The position numbers were made by a program, and so were the translations under genes. A DNA stretch of 64,000 nt, taken from positions 305,247 to 369,246 of the forward strand of contig NZ_FNBN01000007.1 in the NCBI RefSeq assembly GCF_900102545.1. The letters run 5' to 3'. Origin of the DNA: Chitinophaga filiformis. GTDB lineage: Bacteria; Bacteroidota; Bacteroidia; Chitinophagales; Chitinophagaceae. Each line of letters starts with the position of its first letter. Positions within the stretch are counted from its first letter, which is position 1. Of this stretch, positions 62,968 through 64,000 are shown one piece after another. A model generated the notes under the pieces. That model was not told where the DNA came from. It was given only the letters and a program-made list of their open reading frames with translations, and made no database searches.

Positions 62968-63052
62968 AACCTATTAGTATGAAAGCCCGTGAACGGCAGT
63001 CCACAGACAATAAAATGAATAATGTTTTTCCGCACGATATTCCGGCCGGCTG

Positions 63053-63445
63053 CTAAGCTTTGCCCATAGCCACCTGGTCATTCTTATATTTGGACGGACA
63101 TTTCATCAGTATCTTGCTGCATTTGAACTCTCCGTTTGACATTTTACCGGTCAGTACTACGCTTTCTGCTTTCTCGAAATCAGTAGGTTTGGTACCATAA
63201 AAGACAACAGGTCTTGTTTCTCCTGTTTTATCAATTACATAGAAGCGGAACAGGTTGGCATCTTTCTGCGGATTGTATTCCATCACCTTAGTAGTATCCA
63301 GTTTTCCAATTACCTGGAATTCCTTTCCTTCCTTCTGCCTTGCAGTGGCAAAAGTCTCATAAGTACTGAAATCGCCTGCTACCGTTACGATTATTCCTAT
63401 AGCCACAGCAATAAGTATCAGCAGGATAATGTTAGATTTCTTCAT
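63053..63445 (-). CDS. ccmE: Haem chaperone CcmE, cysteine-type
   Basis: 130 residues: N-terminal anchor (about 7-22, ILLILIAVAIGIIVTV) and an OB-fold barrel (about 30-120, FQVIGKLDTTKVM, RFYVIDKTGETRPVVFYGTK). Classical CcmE binds haem covalently through His in HxxxY; here the same place reads K115-C116-P-S-K-Y120, the CxxxY form known from some archaea and Desulfovibrio-type proteins. It should carry haem to the downstream CcmF-type lyase. It lies upstream of it on the same strand with 85 bp between. Confidence 0.9.
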   Translation of the reverse strand: MKKSNIILLILIAVAIGIIVTVAGDFSTYETFATARQKEGKEFQVIGKLDTTKVMEYNPQKDANLFRFYVIDKTGETRPVVFYGTKPTDFEKAESVVLTGKMSNGEFKCSKILMKCPSKYKNDQVAMGKA

Positions 63446-63669
63446 ATCGCAAATAATTCAGATTCTTCCTTAATGCATTCCTTTGTTAAAAGTCGTACAC
63501 CTTGTTTTACAATCAATATACAGTCTTGATCAACGGCAAAATTACACCAAAATGCACTTCAAGTTCATTTTTTTACACAAAAGAAGACATGATATTTGTC
63601 ATAAAAACCCCTCATAACCATGCAAGCCCAACTGTGCGTGCATCCCATGGTCGGTGGTTCATAAATTAC

Positions 63670-63677
63670 TATCTTTG
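63670..63677 (+). promoter_or_regulatory. -7 element of the agmatinase-family gene
   Basis: TATCTTTG followed by CGCC matches the Bacteroidota -7 consensus TAnnTTTG exactly. Transcription would start near 63685, giving a leader of about 75 nt that contains a short hairpin at about 63710-63732 (CCGCC, TACGA, GGTGG). Confidence 0.55.
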
Positions 63678-63761
63678 CGCCGGAAAAATCGTTTTATAAA
63701 CGGTCGATCACCTACGACGGACCGCCTACGAGGTGGCCTCTTTTTATCAAATTACATTATC

Positions 63762-64000
63762 ATGGCGGATTTATCTCAATTTGATCCCAATTCGGTCAGC
63801 CTGCTGTCTAACAATATATTCGGGCTGCCTACAACTGAGGAAGATGCAAAACTGGTGTTATTACCAGTTCCCTGGGAAGTAACGGTTTCTTATTCCCATG
63901 GCACGGCCAGGGGCCCCGAACAGATCTTCAAGGCCTCTCACCAGGTGGATCTCTACGATGCAGATGTGAAAGATGGATGGAAAGCCGGCTTTTTCATGCG
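63762..64000 (+). CDS. Arginase/agmatinase-family ureohydrolase (5' part)
   Basis: ATG at 63762 starts MADLSQFDPNSVSLLSNNIF, open to the window end. The conserved LVLLPVPWEVTVSYSHGTAR followed by GPEQIFKASHQVDLYDAD is the N-terminal block of the ureohydrolase family (P-x-D-x-G-x-x-x-G-x-x-x-G-P type). The manganese-binding Asp and His residues lie beyond the window, so agmatinase, arginase or formimidoylglutamase cannot be separated. The start is supported by the -7 element upstream. Confidence 0.85.
   Translation, partial: MADLSQFDPNSVSLLSNNIFGLPTTEEDAKLVLLPVPWEVTVSYSHGTARGPEQIFKASHQVDLYDADVKDGWKAGFFM

Noticed and set aside
62642..63010. Minus-strand frame overlapping the start of the haem lyase
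   Set aside because: Shifted frame of the real gene; contains no conserved motif, whereas the TTG-started frame has the CcmF start.

Overview
The window reads as ordinary chromosome of a Bacteroidota bacterium, most likely family Chitinophagaceae and Chitinophaga-like. Signs are the SusC/SusD pair under a FecI/FecR-type sigma/anti-sigma pair, SprB-type adhesin repeats, the bacillithiol deacetylase BshB1, the L28-L33-DUF4295-FtsY block, DUF4199, DUF4294 and DUF1835 proteins, promoters of the TTTG/TAnnTTTG kind, weak Shine-Dalgarno sequences and frequent TTG/GTG starts. No rRNA, tRNA, CRISPR array, prophage or intact insertion sequence was seen.

Layout. 1-460: partial secreted retropepsin-like protein. 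461-1024: tandem repeat. 1025-10014 (minus): a small polysaccharide-utilisation locus, ECF sigma - FecR - SusC - SusD - GH89 alpha-N-acetylglucosaminidase. 10068-12841 (minus): a broken adhesin gene made of a barrel-like N-terminus joined out of frame to SprB repeats. 13035-16988 (plus): dihydroorotase-like protein, DUF4199 protein and two glycosyltransferases. 17528-20399 (plus): a complete four-gene GDP-D-glycero-D-manno-heptose operon (hddA-gmhA-hddC-gmhB), then a secreted unknown. 21523-24147 (minus): large secreted TIM-barrel hydrolase of unassigned family. 24428-30351 (minus): topoisomerase IV (parE ... parC) with a DUF1835 and a cupin gene between the subunits. 30773-31079: two membrane micro-ORFs. 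31259-35110 (minus): NarL-type regulator and Reg_prop histidine kinase.

35300-40783 (plus): BNR-repeat protein, GH31 alpha-glucosidase, KGG stress protein, PAP2 phosphatase. 40908-49051 (minus): MORN protein, DUF4382 lipoprotein, glycogen branching enzyme GlgB, DEAD-box helicase, RimO, cupin/JmjC protein. 49257-51075 (minus): ftsY, DUF4295, rpmG, rpmB. 51319-52554 (minus): AhpD-like protein and peroxiredoxin. 53650-58311 (minus): bshB1, secreted plug-like protein, FtsX/MacB-type permease, DUF4294 protein. 59243-63445 (minus): a 31-residue membrane peptide, alpha/beta hydrolase, CcmF/CcsA-type haem lyase and CcmE. 63762-64000 (plus): start of an arginase/agmatinase-family gene.

The most unusual material lies between genes and in very small genes: a two-part palindromic repeat family at four loci (three tandem 124-bp copies in one, an inverted pair in another), an 11-bp inverted/tandem array, several hydrophobic micro-ORFs with their own terminators (one resembling the N-terminal anchor of ATP synthase subunit b), the decayed adhesin, and a dihydroorotase homologue lacking active-site residues. 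I found no convincing new defence or mobile system; the repeat family and the micro-proteins are the best candidates for something undescribed.
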